In this document: positions 26,469 through 35,257 of the stretch, in pieces | Position numbering within the stretch: the stretch's first letter is position 1 | Layout of the letters: every line of letters begins with the position of its first letter | The notes under the pieces: model-generated | Told to the model about the DNA's origin: nothing | What the model saw: the letters and a program-made list of their open reading frames with translations, nothing else | Database searches by the model: none | Made by a program: the position numbers and the translations under genes | Source of the DNA: Pseudomonas syringae | Lineage (GTDB): Bacteria; Pseudomonadota; Gammaproteobacteria; Pseudomonadales; Pseudomonadaceae | Direction: 5' to 3' | Assembly (NCBI RefSeq): GCF_000737245.1 | Contig: NZ_JPQU01000021.1 | Span: 50,670-114,669, forward strand | DNA length: 64,000 bases

Positions 26469-26808
26469 TTGTAAACTCCAGGTTTCATTATGTATAGAAG
26501 CTGAAACACGGGCGGACATCTTTGTCTCACCCATCAGCTGCCCAGCACTCCGTGCAGCCTTGGCGGCACGATAGCACAGGTCAACCCGTATCTCAGCTGT
26601 TACAGTAGGAAAAAACGCATGGTTTTGTAGGATTTTTTTCCTAATAGCTTTTTGCTATCAAAAACCCAAAAACCATAGCCTGCTGTTGCTTCATGAGAGT
26701 CATGTCGTTTTGACACTCGTCAAGGCCCTAATAGGCAATATATGCGACAAAATGTAAAGATAAAAATCAGTCAAAAGAGCCGCTTACATAGACGTTTTGA
26801 CGAATACC
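26469..26808 (-). promoter_or_regulatory. AT-rich upstream region / leader of the major S-layer-like gene
   Basis: No gene is present in these 340 nt. Three short perfect palindromes occur: TAGGA/TCCTA with a T loop at 26628-26643, ATAGC/GCTAT with a T5 loop at 26644-26658, and TTGAC-ACTC-GTCAA at 26710-26723. A TATATT hexamer lies on the minus strand near 26742-26737, but no good -35 box is at the right distance. Inverted arms GTCAAAA/TTTTGAC flank about 26775-26801, just past the stop at 26809. The tandem small hairpins may stabilise a long 5' leader. I cannot place the transcription start. Confidence 0.5.
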
Positions 26809-28434
26809 TTATGCTTTTTCTGCCAGCGCTTCGTTAGGGTTCACAGGAGGTTTCGGCTGACTGCTCAGAATCTTTAGTCCTAAAGCTGTCTGATTTTTCC
26901 CACGTACCAGCAAGGAAGTGTCTGACTTGCGCGCTACCGCGATGTTGCGCTCGTCTAACACGACGGGTTTGCCGAGGGCACGATACCGCTCAATGTGTTG
27001 CAAAGCTGTGTCAGGGTCAGTTGTCAGCGGGCCGGACACCCAGAGCAGGTCGGCTGTCTCAGGGGTGATCCAATTCACCGGGATCCAGCACGGCTGGCTG
27101 GCCGGTTGTGGACGGTTGGCAGGGATGGGCGCGACTTCGGCCAGGACGGCCTCGAAGGTTTCCGGCAACGGCGAGCCGTGGCAGGCAATCAGCTTGAAGG
27201 CGGTGCTGCGCTCAGCGGTCGGGGTGGAAAGCAAAGCTTCGAGGCGGTCGGCCTGTAATTCGAAGGCGAAGCCCTGGATCCTTTCCCGACTGGCGGCACC
27301 ATGGGCGGCAATCTGTTGCGGCTCTTCTATATAGAAGGCCAGACGCGCGGCCAGATCAACGGCATTACCTGGCTCGATCAGCCAGCCGGTATTGCCTTCA
27401 TCCACCAGCTCGGCAATGCCGCCGATGCGCGAGGCCACGACCGGCAGGCCGCAGGCCATGGCTTCGGTGATGGTAACCGGCTGGTTTTCCGGGCATACAG
27501 ATGGCAAGACAAAGACATGTGCCTGAGCGAAACGCTCGGCAATCCGCGCATTGGGCAAACGGCCCCAGAATTTGGCAGAGACGTTCGGCGCGATGCTGGC
27601 GAGTTTGGCTTTGTAGCTGGCGAGCATGTGGCCATCGCCGACCAAGTCGACGTGGACCTTGTCTGGCGGCAGCAACGCCAGGGCTTCGAGTAGAGTGGGC
27701 ACGCCTTTGTGCCCACCCATGTAACCGGTGAACAGAACATTCAAACGCTGGCCCGGCGGCGGTGGCGCCGTGTCGCTGAAGCGGCTCAGCTCAATACCGT
27801 TGGCGATCACGTGCATGCGTTCGGCAGGGATACCGTTGGCGATGTATTGGTCAGCCAGGTAACGACTCGGGGAAATGAAGTAGTCCACGGCGTCCAGCTG
27901 CCAGCGCAGGTAATCCTGGCGCATGCGTTGCGGCAGGCGCACGTCGTCGTTGTGGATGTGTTCATGGCAGGTATGGCACTGAGTGCTGTCCTGGCAGAGT
28001 GTGTCCTGGGTGGTGATCCGCGTGCTGTTCATGCAGAAACCCCAGTGGTCATGCAGGGTCAGCGCAATGCGGATGCCTTTTGCACGCGCCAGCTGCAAGA
28101 TGCCCAGGGACAGGCCCGCCATGTGGTGGGCGTGGATCACATCCGGGTGCCAGTCAGCGATGAGACGCAGGAAGATGCGCTCGACTTCCGGATGGCAGAC
28201 GTTGTTGCCGGTAGGGGCGAAGTCCCGCTGGGTCAGGGCAACCCGGGTGATCGGCAAGCCGTCGAACACTTCGGTCTGCGTCGGGTAGCCCGGCAGGCCG
28301 TGGCTGTTGTCGCCGGCCAGCACCCGCACCTCATGGCCTCTGGCCGCGAGGGCCATGGCATGGTGGTGGGCGATGATTTCTGCGCCGCCGATTACATGGG
28401 GCGGGAAGAAGTTGGAGATCACCAGAACTTTCAT
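26809..28434 (-). CDS. Glycosyltransferase family 4 with extra C-terminal region (541 aa)
   Basis: MKVLVISNFFPPHVIGGAEI is the GT4 N terminus with the Gly-rich loop. The C-terminal Rossmann domain has LNVLFTGYMGGHKGVPTLLEAL and the donor motif CPENQPVTITEAMACGLPVV. A Cys cluster (CQDSTQCHTCHEH) near residues 150-162 occurs in many GT4 enzymes with the WGFCMNS loop. Residues about 390-541 form an extra region (LIACHGSPLPETFEAVLAEV, VNWITPETADLLWVSGP) that I do not recognise. Its ATG overlaps the stop of the 962-aa glycosyltransferase by 4 nt, so the two are translationally coupled. Action on lipid-linked or nucleotide-sugar-derived polysaccharide at the inner membrane is expected. Confidence 0.85.
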   Translation of the reverse strand: MKVLVISNFFPPHVIGGAEIIAHHHAMALAARGHEVRVLAGDNSHGLPGYPTQTEVFDGLPITRVALTQRDFAPTGNNVCHPEVERIFLRLIADWHPDVIHAHHMAGLSLGILQLARAKGIRIALTLHDHWGFCMNSTRITTQDTLCQDSTQCHTCHEHIHNDDVRLPQRMRQDYLRWQLDAVDYFISPSRYLADQYIANGIPAERMHVIANGIELSRFSDTAPPPPGQRLNVLFTGYMGGHKGVPTLLEALALLPPDKVHVDLVGDGHMLASYKAKLASIAPNVSAKFWGRLPNARIAERFAQAHVFVLPSVCPENQPVTITEAMACGLPVVASRIGGIAELVDEGNTGWLIEPGNAVDLAARLAFYIEEPQQIAAHGAASRERIQGFAFELQADRLEALLSTPTAERSTAFKLIACHGSPLPETFEAVLAEVAPIPANRPQPASQPCWIPVNWITPETADLLWVSGPLTTDPDTALQHIERYRALGKPVVLDERNIAVARKSDTSLLVRGKNQTALGLKILSSQPKPPVNPNEALAEKA

Positions 28435-31319
28435 TGCTCGGTCCCTGCCACCGCGTAGGGGAAGAGGTAACCCTGCAGGCCGGGCAAGCGGATGTCAGCC
28501 TCGCTGGCCAGCCCCAGTGCCAGAGCGGTGGCCGCCGCGTCACCCTCTTCTATTAATAGAAGGCCAGGAGCGCCCTGCCCCGTTATGCGACTGCCGAGCA
28601 AATGTTGCAGCTCGACGTTGTCACTGTGCTCGGCGCTGAGGATGATCAGATCGATGTCGATTTCGTTGTCTTTCAGCTCATCGAGCAGCAACGGCAATGC
28701 GTGCTGAACCGGCGCACTGATGCGGCTGAGGTTGCCGTCGCGGGTGATGGAGCCGCTGGCATCGCCTTCGGCCACTTGCCACGCGCGAACCATTTGCACA
28801 CTCGCCAGGGCAGTGAGCCATTGCGGTTGTTCACCGATGAGCAACGCGCACGCCACAGGTCGGCGGCTGAGCAAGGTTGCCAAGGCAAGTTGACCTGGCT
28901 CTTCCACCAGCGGCAGCTGTGAATCGATCAAGAAGTGCTGCCACTCACGGGGCAATGGCTCAAGGGCCAGACGCGGGTTGTGGCTGGCCAGTTGGCGCAA
29001 CAGTTCCCGGGCATAGCTGCGCCAGGTGAGGATCGGCCGCGCCACAGCTTCGCTGGCCAGCTTCAGGTATTGCCGGGGCTGGGTGGCCAGTTCGTGGATC
29101 ATGGCCGCCAGCGCTGCCGGGTCGCTCATGTCCACAGTACGGCAACCGCCTTCGGCGGCTAGCTCGGCCATGACGCCGCCGTTATGGCAGATGCACGGGC
29201 GGGCGTGCCACAGGCTTTCGACAATGGGCATGCCATAGCCTTCAACCAGTGACGAGTAAACGCTGACGTGGGCACGGGCGTAGTAATCGTTGAGGGTGGC
29301 GTCATCGACCACACCATGCCAGACGATACGCGGATCAGCGGCACTGGCTTCACGCACGGCTTCGACAATCCAGTCAGCGCCGGCGTAGCGGTTGCCAATC
29401 ATGTCCAGCTGCCAATCCAGTTGCGGATAATCCGCCGCCAGACGGGCGACGGCGGCGAGCAGCGTCTTGTGGTTCTTGCGCGGTTCAAGGGTCGAAACGC
29501 ACAGGATACGCAACGGCTCCCCTTCGCCAGGGGCGTCGGCGGGGATGGTGGCGCGCGGCGAGGCGGTCAGTTCACCGGGAATCCAGCAGGTCCGCACTTG
29601 AGCGCGGGGCGTGATGTTTTCCCGCTCCCAGAACGCTTGCAGCTGGGTGCCGGCGTCCGGTGAAATTGGCAGCACGCGGTCGCATTCAGCAAGGCCACGC
29701 ATGTAGGCGGCGTGGTTGTCACGAATCAGGGTGTCGGCTACCCATTCAGGGTGGGTCACCGGGATGGCGTCGTAGAAAATTGCCGCCACTTGCAGGCCCA
29801 ACTCCCGAGCCGCAGCACGACGGTCCGGCCCTTGGCGCTCGAAGACGATTTCACTTTGTAGCAGCCAGCCGCCGCGCAAGTGACGGCCGCCGAGGCTGGC
29901 CAGTGTTTGCGGGGCGTTGGCCGGAGAACGCGGCAGCACGTAGTGCTCCGGGTTAGGCAGCGGCCCGCCGTACAAGGCCAGGTTGTGGTACTCGCCTTCG
30001 GTGGGCAACACGTAGGCACGCAGGCTTTCGTTCCAGGTCACGAACAACGGCTGGCCGAAGTTTTGCAACTTGCGAGTCAGGCTACGCACCACACGGGCCA
30101 CGCCGGTATTGGCGGTGTCGCGCAGGCAGGCACTGGTGTCGATCACCAATTGCGGAACCGGCAGATCCTGAATCGGTGCCAGTTCGCTGAGCAGGTCGGC
30201 GTAAGCCTTGATGGTGCGCTGCCAGGTAAAGGTCTGCAGGAAAGTGTCGAGGTTGGCTTCCCACTCGGCACCGGTCAGCAATTCACCGGCCAGTACCCGC
30301 AGGGCTTTGGCGGCAATGTCACCTTCATCGAAGCACAGCTGTTGCTTGTCAGCCACCACTTCAGGGTGGGCGCCGATGTCCAGGACCAATACCGGTTTGC
30401 GCAACTGCTGCATTTCCGCCAACGGGAGGTTGAAACCTTCCCAGCGGGAGACGCTAATGCCCAGCTCGGCGTTGGCCATCAGATTGGCCAGCTCCGCATC
30501 ACTGGGGTGACCTAAGGGCAGGATGTGCGCTTTGAGGTCGTCGGGCAGGTCCAGTTCATCAGCGGTGGCCAATACACTGAAGCGCGCCTTGGGATGCACG
30601 GCGATGATTTGCCGGGCGATCGGGTAGAGGCCTTCGCTGTTCTTGTAGTTGCCGGTTTCCCAGCGACCGAGATTGATGATGGTCGGGCCGTCATTGTCGT
30701 CGGCATGGGTAATTTCGCTGGGCGGCTGGTTGTTCATCTGCCACAGGCTTTTATCGACGCCGCCGGCCAGGTGGTCAGCACCCAGATGGATCATGGCGAT
30801 GTCTACCCCATAACCTGCATCGGGCAAGCTCTGGGTACGCGAAACAAAATGGCTGATCGGGGTAACCACCCGGGCTTCGGGCAGGTATTCACGACGCTGG
30901 GCGCGAAGACGCTCCTGAACCAGACGCGCCGGACCTTTCATGTCTTCATAAGGCACACCGCCGCAATCGAGCGCTACGGTCGGAATGCCCCACTGCCGGA
31001 ATACTGCGATGGAGGCATAAAACGGCCAGCCGCCAATCAACGCGACCGTGCCAGCCGGATCCTGACCGATGGGTGCAAGCAGGTGGCGGTTGTGGCTCAG
31101 CCATTCAGCCGTGACCTGATCAAGCTCGGTGTAAGGGCCGTTGTGCAGTGGCGGCGTATGAATGTCATCGGTGATGCCACGCAGCACATCGTGATTGGCA
31201 CGCTGGGCGATGAACGTAATACGCCAGCCCGCCGCCTTGAGGCCTTGGGCCAGCAGCAGCAAGACACGGTCGACACCGAAGCGGAACAGCAGGCGTTCGT
31301 TGCAGATAATTAGATGCAT
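28431..31319 (-). CDS. Double-domain glycosyltransferase (two GT-B modules, 962 aa)
   Basis: Two GT4-type modules are fused. The first (residues about 1-370, MHLIICNERLLFRFGVDR) ends with a donor site around SVSRWEGFNLPLAEMQQ. The second (about 395-740) carries ILCVSTLEPRKNHKTLLAAV and SVYSSLVEGYGMPIVESLWH. Residues about 760-962 form a further region with Asp/Glu-rich stretches (LLDELKDNEIDIDLIILSAE) that I cannot assign. The LSTLEPRKNH-type signature is shared with 35254-36387 and with A-band rhamnosyltransferases. Two modules in one chain suggest a polymerase alternating two linkages, as in WbdA-like enzymes. It lies between the methyltransferase (15 nt upstream) and the 541-aa transferase (4-nt overlap). 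Confidence 0.87.
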   Translation of the reverse strand: MHLIICNERLLFRFGVDRVLLLLAQGLKAAGWRITFIAQRANHDVLRGITDDIHTPPLHNGPYTELDQVTAEWLSHNRHLLAPIGQDPAGTVALIGGWPFYASIAVFRQWGIPTVALDCGGVPYEDMKGPARLVQERLRAQRREYLPEARVVTPISHFVSRTQSLPDAGYGVDIAMIHLGADHLAGGVDKSLWQMNNQPPSEITHADDNDGPTIINLGRWETGNYKNSEGLYPIARQIIAVHPKARFSVLATADELDLPDDLKAHILPLGHPSDAELANLMANAELGISVSRWEGFNLPLAEMQQLRKPVLVLDIGAHPEVVADKQQLCFDEGDIAAKALRVLAGELLTGAEWEANLDTFLQTFTWQRTIKAYADLLSELAPIQDLPVPQLVIDTSACLRDTANTGVARVVRSLTRKLQNFGQPLFVTWNESLRAYVLPTEGEYHNLALYGGPLPNPEHYVLPRSPANAPQTLASLGGRHLRGGWLLQSEIVFERQGPDRRAAARELGLQVAAIFYDAIPVTHPEWVADTLIRDNHAAYMRGLAECDRVLPISPDAGTQLQAFWERENITPRAQVRTCWIPGELTASPRATIPADAPGEGEPLRILCVSTLEPRKNHKTLLAAVARLAADYPQLDWQLDMIGNRYAGADWIVEAVREASAADPRIVWHGVVDDATLNDYYARAHVSVYSSLVEGYGMPIVESLWHARPCICHNGGVMAELAAEGGCRTVDMSDPAALAAMIHELATQPRQYLKLASEAVARPILTWRSYARELLRQLASHNPRLALEPLPREWQHFLIDSQLPLVEEPGQLALATLLSRRPVACALLIGEQPQWLTALASVQMVRAWQVAEGDASGSITRDGNLSRISAPVQHALPLLLDELKDNEIDIDLIILSAEHSDNVELQHLLGSRITGQGAPGLLLIEEGDAAATALALGLASEADIRLPGLQGYLFPYAVAGTEQ

Positions 31320-31334
31320 GAGGTCAGTTCAGTC

Positions 31335-32714
31335 TCATTCAGGCGCGTAACCGATGGCCGCATAATCTTGCGCGCCAAACAGCAGTCGATTCAGGGGGCC
31401 AGTGATTGCTTCGTCGTTGCCCTTGAGGTGCAACGCTGGATCGCCAGGGTGGCGGCGGTCGATTTCGACACGCTCGAAGCCACGCGCCTGAAGCAGGAAG
31501 GCCACTAATGCTGGAGGCATCGGGTTGCGGTGCGTCGGGTCGACATAGAAATTGCACGCTCCGACGATGAGGTTTTCCGGGTTCGGCGTTTCGAACAGCA
31601 CTACCCCACCTGGGCGCACGACGCGACGGGCTTCGTCGATCAGTTTGATAAACACATCCAGAGGCAAGTGCTCGATGATGTGGAAGGCAGTCAAACCGCC
31701 AAGGCTGTTAGCCGGCATCGAAGCGAGGTACTGCAACGCATCGCCGACGTAGGCTTCGAGGCCCGCATCGGTACAGCACTGGATCATCGCCGTGTTGGAG
31801 TCGACACCAATGGCCGGGATTTCAGCTTCTTTGAGCAACTGCAGCCATTCGCCGCGCCCGCAACCCAGGTCCATGACCGGCTCGGAGAAGCGCTCGGCGT
31901 TGGGCTTGAAGTAAGGCAGGTTGGCTTTGAGGCGCTCGCGGATCATCTCTTTGGAGCCACGGAAGTTGGCTTCGAACTCCAGATACAACTCGTGCGGCAT
32001 GCCCGGTTCTTCTTCAGCGCGAGCAGAGAACGTCGGGACCGCGCCGGGCTGCTGAGCCTGAGCCAGCATCATCGACAGTTCACGCTGACGCTGTTCCATT
32101 CGTTGCAGACGAGTGATCAGGTATTGCTCGTTTTGCTCAATAGCCAGCGCGTGGGTGTAGAGGCCCTGGTTGGTCTGGTTCTGGATTTGCAAACCGAGGT
32201 TGCGCAGGCGGGTGTTGCCGTCGGCAAGGTGGTACTCAAGCGCGGTCATGCGCTCGGGCATGTGGCGCAGGGCCATGCCGATATAGACGACACGCTGCAC
32301 GCCGGGGATGCGATACACCACCGCACGAACCAGCATGATGACCAGATTCTTGACCGACGCACCGCCCGGCCGCTGCCGCGCACGAGTCAGGAAGCCCATG
32401 ACCCGAGGATGGCCGACGTACTTGCCGATGACCGGCACGCCACGCAGTTTGCGGTAAAGGCTCGGTGGCGGGATATGTGCCTGAGAAGGTTGCGCTTCGG
32501 GTGCGACCTCGTCGGAGATCGACGGGATATGACGCTCCGGCCCGGGCGGCAGATAACCTTCAACATCCATTGGCTCGAAGGCGCGGACGAGATCGTTGGG
32601 TAGGTTGGCCGATGGCTTGGAGGCGTCTGCGCCATTGGCTAGAACGCGCTCGTATTCGCGGCGATTGACTTCAGCCACGATATCTTTTTGCAGTTTTTTG
32701 AGATCGATAGTCAT
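31335..32714 (-). CDS. SAM methyltransferase with N-terminal helical extension, possible O-polysaccharide chain terminator
   Basis: The product has 459 residues. The first 90 are Pro/Glu-rich and probably disordered. Residues about 100-230 are helical with heptad-like spacing and no signal peptide (MPERMTALEYHLADGNTRLR, QRMEQRQRELSMMLAQAQQ), suggesting a coiled coil. From about 250 (LYLEFEANFRGSKEMIRERL) a class I methyltransferase follows: VMDLGCGRGEWLQLL (SAM loop), GVDSN, and FHIIEHLP. A coiled coil joined to a methyltransferase recalls WbdD, which caps E. coli O8/O9 polymannans, although no kinase domain is seen. It is first of a three-gene minus-strand operon with two glycosyltransferases. 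The role as chain-length terminator is inferred. Confidence 0.83.
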   Translation of the reverse strand: MTIDLKKLQKDIVAEVNRREYERVLANGADASKPSANLPNDLVRAFEPMDVEGYLPPGPERHIPSISDEVAPEAQPSQAHIPPPSLYRKLRGVPVIGKYVGHPRVMGFLTRARQRPGGASVKNLVIMLVRAVVYRIPGVQRVVYIGMALRHMPERMTALEYHLADGNTRLRNLGLQIQNQTNQGLYTHALAIEQNEQYLITRLQRMEQRQRELSMMLAQAQQPGAVPTFSARAEEEPGMPHELYLEFEANFRGSKEMIRERLKANLPYFKPNAERFSEPVMDLGCGRGEWLQLLKEAEIPAIGVDSNTAMIQCCTDAGLEAYVGDALQYLASMPANSLGGLTAFHIIEHLPLDVFIKLIDEARRVVRPGGVVLFETPNPENLIVGACNFYVDPTHRNPMPPALVAFLLQARGFERVEIDRRHPGDPALHLKGNDEAITGPLNRLLFGAQDYAAIGYAPE

Positions 32715-33237
32715 TGTTTACATTCAGGACCGGTTAGATAGCCAGTGCAAGCTGATGAGTTCACGCCGCGATGAATGCGCCATGACTGGAATAAGAAGCG
32801 GGCTATTCTACGCAGGTATGTGGTGCGGCGGGAGAGGACTTGAGCGCGATGGGGATTGGTATCGGTGACCGTCTGTAGGAGCAAGCTTGCCCGCGAATAG
32901 GATAATGCGCACTCCCCGGTGATCCCCAGCGTCTGCATCGCGGGCAAGCACCGCTCCCACAGGTTCGGTGTTCGTCCGCAGGAGCGCGCTGCCCGAGATG
33001 AACGATAACGCGATGTTCCTGACAGACCGTGGCGTCCGGATTCGCGGGCAAGCCTCGCTCCAACAGGTTCGGTACTTGTCTGTAGGAGCCGAGCTTGCTC
33101 GCGCGCGGTGGGCATGCACCATCGCGGCGCAGCTTCGCGGGCAGGCCTCGCTCCTACAGGTTCGGTGTTCGCCTGCAGGAGTGAGCTTGGTCGCGATGAA
33201 CGATGACGCGGTGGAGACGCGTTATTGCACTATCAGA
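32715..33237. repeat. Intergenic block of alternating REP elements
   Basis: About 32872-33190 contains at least five REP units in alternating orientation, for example GTAGGAGCAAGCTTGCCCGCGA, CGCGGGCAAGCACCGCTCCC, CGCGGGCAAGCCTCGCTCC, GTAGGAGCCGAGCTTGCTCGCG and CGCGGGCAGGCCTCGCTCC. They are separated by variable spacers with the phrase AACGATAACGCG. No gene is supported. The block separates the methyltransferase/glycosyltransferase operon from wzt. Confidence 0.85.
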
Positions 33238-34446
33238 TCAATCGAGCTTGAAGGAAGCTTCAAGCGCGCATACGCCGGCGAAGTGCTTGTAGCCGCTATG
33301 CCCGGTGACGTTGAACACCGCAGCTTTGTCCCACCAGTCGAAATTGTCTTCGATGTGATCCGCGCCGCCATGTAACGCGAGTGTCAGACTGTAGCTGCCT
33401 GGCCCCACGTTCAGAGCCGGGATGGTGACCGTCAGCGTTTGCTCGACACCTGCGTTGACACCCAGATCACGCAATTCACCGCGCAGCCAGGTGTTGGTGC
33501 CAAAGATGTCGTAACCGGTGCGGTCCTTGAACATGAAGCCCAGCGACAGATCGTAAATCGGCTCGTTGGCTTTGATTTTCAACGTCAAGGTCAGTGGCGC
33601 CCCGACGTCCAGCATGTGCGCGGCGCGGCCGTTGCTGCTGACGGTCAGCTCTTCGATGCGCGCCTTGCCATTGCCGGAACGTCCAGCGTATGGAGCATTG
33701 ACGGCCTGGGCCTGCAGCGAGCCTTCTTCCTTGCGAGCGATCAGCGAGTTGTAGAAGTCGAGCACGTCGTCAGGACGGCCATCCATCAGCATCTTGTTGT
33801 CGCCCAGGAGAATTGCCCGGTCGCAGAGGCTTTTGATCGCGCCCGGATCATGGGACACGAACAACAGGGTGGTGCCCTGCTCCCGAAAATCACGGATCCG
33901 CGCAAATGACTTGTGCTGGAAATAGGCGTCGCCCACTGCCAGCGCTTCATCCACGATCAGCACTTCAGGGCGAACGGCGGTCGCCACGCTAAACGCCAGG
34001 CGCACGAACATCCCTGAAGAATAGGTACGCACGGGCATATCAAAGTAGTGGCCGATTTCCGCAAAAGCTTCGATGGCGGGCATCAATTCGATGATTTGGT
34101 CGCGCTCCAGGCCCTGCATACGACCCGCCAGAGCGACGTTCTGACGCCCCGTGAACTCAGGGTGGAACCCCATACCCAATTCCAGCAACGCAGCGATACG
34201 TCCTGTAGTGGTCACTGAGCCTTCAGTCGGCATGGCAGTACCGGTGATGAGCTTAAGCAGCGTGCTCTTACCCGCGCCATTGACGCCTATGATGCCGACC
34301 GATTCGCCTTGACCGACCTTGAAGCTGACGTCGCGGATGATCCAGTTCTGATCGCGTTTGCAAAGCCCGAGCCAGGTGCCCAGAGCATGCCAGCGACCTT
34401 TGAGTTTTGGATAGGCCTTCCCTATCTGGTCAACGAGAATAGTCAT
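33238..34446 (-). CDS. wzt: ABC-2 polysaccharide exporter ATPase with C-terminal carbohydrate-binding domain
   Basis: The product has 402 residues, starting MTILVDQIGKAYPKLKGRWH at 34446. The nucleotide-binding domain (about 1-245) has Walker A GVNGAGKST, signature YSSGMFVRLAF and Walker B VLIVDEALAVGD. Residues about 270-402 are the Wzt C-terminal jelly-roll that recognises the polysaccharide end, with FMFKDRTGYDIFGTNTW. Together with wzm it exports undecaprenyl-linked O-polysaccharide across the inner membrane. A C-terminal domain implies export of a finished, end-modified chain, fitting a chain terminator such as the 31335 methyltransferase. The start lies 1 nt past the wzm stop, so the genes are coupled. 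Confidence 0.93.
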   Translation of the reverse strand: MTILVDQIGKAYPKLKGRWHALGTWLGLCKRDQNWIIRDVSFKVGQGESVGIIGVNGAGKSTLLKLITGTAMPTEGSVTTTGRIAALLELGMGFHPEFTGRQNVALAGRMQGLERDQIIELMPAIEAFAEIGHYFDMPVRTYSSGMFVRLAFSVATAVRPEVLIVDEALAVGDAYFQHKSFARIRDFREQGTTLLFVSHDPGAIKSLCDRAILLGDNKMLMDGRPDDVLDFYNSLIARKEEGSLQAQAVNAPYAGRSGNGKARIEELTVSSNGRAAHMLDVGAPLTLTLKIKANEPIYDLSLGFMFKDRTGYDIFGTNTWLRGELRDLGVNAGVEQTLTVTIPALNVGPGSYSLTLALHGGADHIEDNFDWWDKAAVFNVTGHSGYKHFAGVCALEASFKLD

Positions 34447-34447
34447 G

Positions 34448-35257
34448 TCAGATCTGATCGAGTAGGTCGTTGTAGCTGCGCTTGTACAACAGCACCGCCA
34501 GAAGGAAAACGATGAGGCCAAAGATCAATGGATAGATCAATGGCCGCATGCCCACCGCCTCACCCAGCAACGCGCGTTGCGCAGTGAGGACCAGCGGGAA
34601 CACCGGGTTCCAGGACAGCAGTCCCTGAACCCGTTCGGACAATATGCTCAGCGGGTAGACAATCGGCGTGGCCCAGAACAGCGCCTGGAAAAACACATCG
34701 GAGAGTTGCCCGATATCGCGAAAGAACACGTTCAGCGTCGCCAGCAGCGCACCTACTGCAATACCGAGCAATACAGTAATCGCCAGCACCGGGACCAGGA
34801 CCAGAATCGTCGGCATGATCGGGTAACCCGACACCAGCATGAAGCCCACCACCAGTACCATCAGGATCAGGCTGTTCAGCGCTGCCGTGGCGATCACCGG
34901 GATGAACAGGATGAACTTGGGAAAGCTGGATTTCTTGATCAGGTTGGCGTGTTCAAGAAAGACCCCCTTGCCACGCTGCACCAGTTCCAGCAACAGGTTC
35001 CAGGTGATCAACCCCGCACACAAGTAAATGCTGTAGGCATATTGATGTTCGATGCCGGGCATCCGCGCCTGCATCAAGCGCGAGAAGATCACGGTGTAGA
35101 TAAACACCATGAAAATCGGCGGCACGACCAGCCACAAAGCACCCAGGGTGGAACCGGCGTAGCGGCTTTTGATTTCACGCAGAGTAATGGCGTAGATCAG
35201 CCCGCGAAAGCGCAGGACATCTTTGAGTAGGGAGAAAACTGACAGGGTCGCTTTCAT
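34448..35257 (-). CDS. wzm: ABC-2 polysaccharide exporter permease
   Basis: The product of 269 residues has about six hydrophobic segments. The N terminus includes LRFRGLIYAITLREIKSRYA, the amphipathic helix typical of Wzm/TagG permeases, followed by GSTLGALWLVVPPIFMVFIY. It pairs with the ATPase encoded 1 nt downstream. The upstream glycosyltransferase gene overlaps its start by 4 nt (ATGA). It spans the inner membrane and moves the lipid-linked polysaccharide to the periplasm for ligation to lipid A-core. The order glycosyltransferase-wzm-wzt, with gmd upstream, resembles the A-band locus of P. aeruginosa. Confidence 0.93.
   Translation of the reverse strand: MKATLSVFSLLKDVLRFRGLIYAITLREIKSRYAGSTLGALWLVVPPIFMVFIYTVIFSRLMQARMPGIEHQYAYSIYLCAGLITWNLLLELVQRGKGVFLEHANLIKKSSFPKFILFIPVIATAALNSLILMVLVVGFMLVSGYPIMPTILVLVPVLAITVLLGIAVGALLATLNVFFRDIGQLSDVFFQALFWATPIVYPLSILSERVQGLLSWNPVFPLVLTAQRALLGEAVGMRPLIYPLIFGLIVFLLAVLLYKRSYNDLLDQI

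Noticed and set aside
26695..26742. Sigma-70 promoter for the major surface-protein gene
   Set aside because: TTGACG and TATATT hexamers occur on the minus strand, but not with a workable spacing relative to each other, so I report only the region.
32808..33122. Short open frames within the REP block upstream of the coiled-coil methyltransferase gene
   Set aside because: They are translations of alternating REP units and lack start signals and conserved domains.
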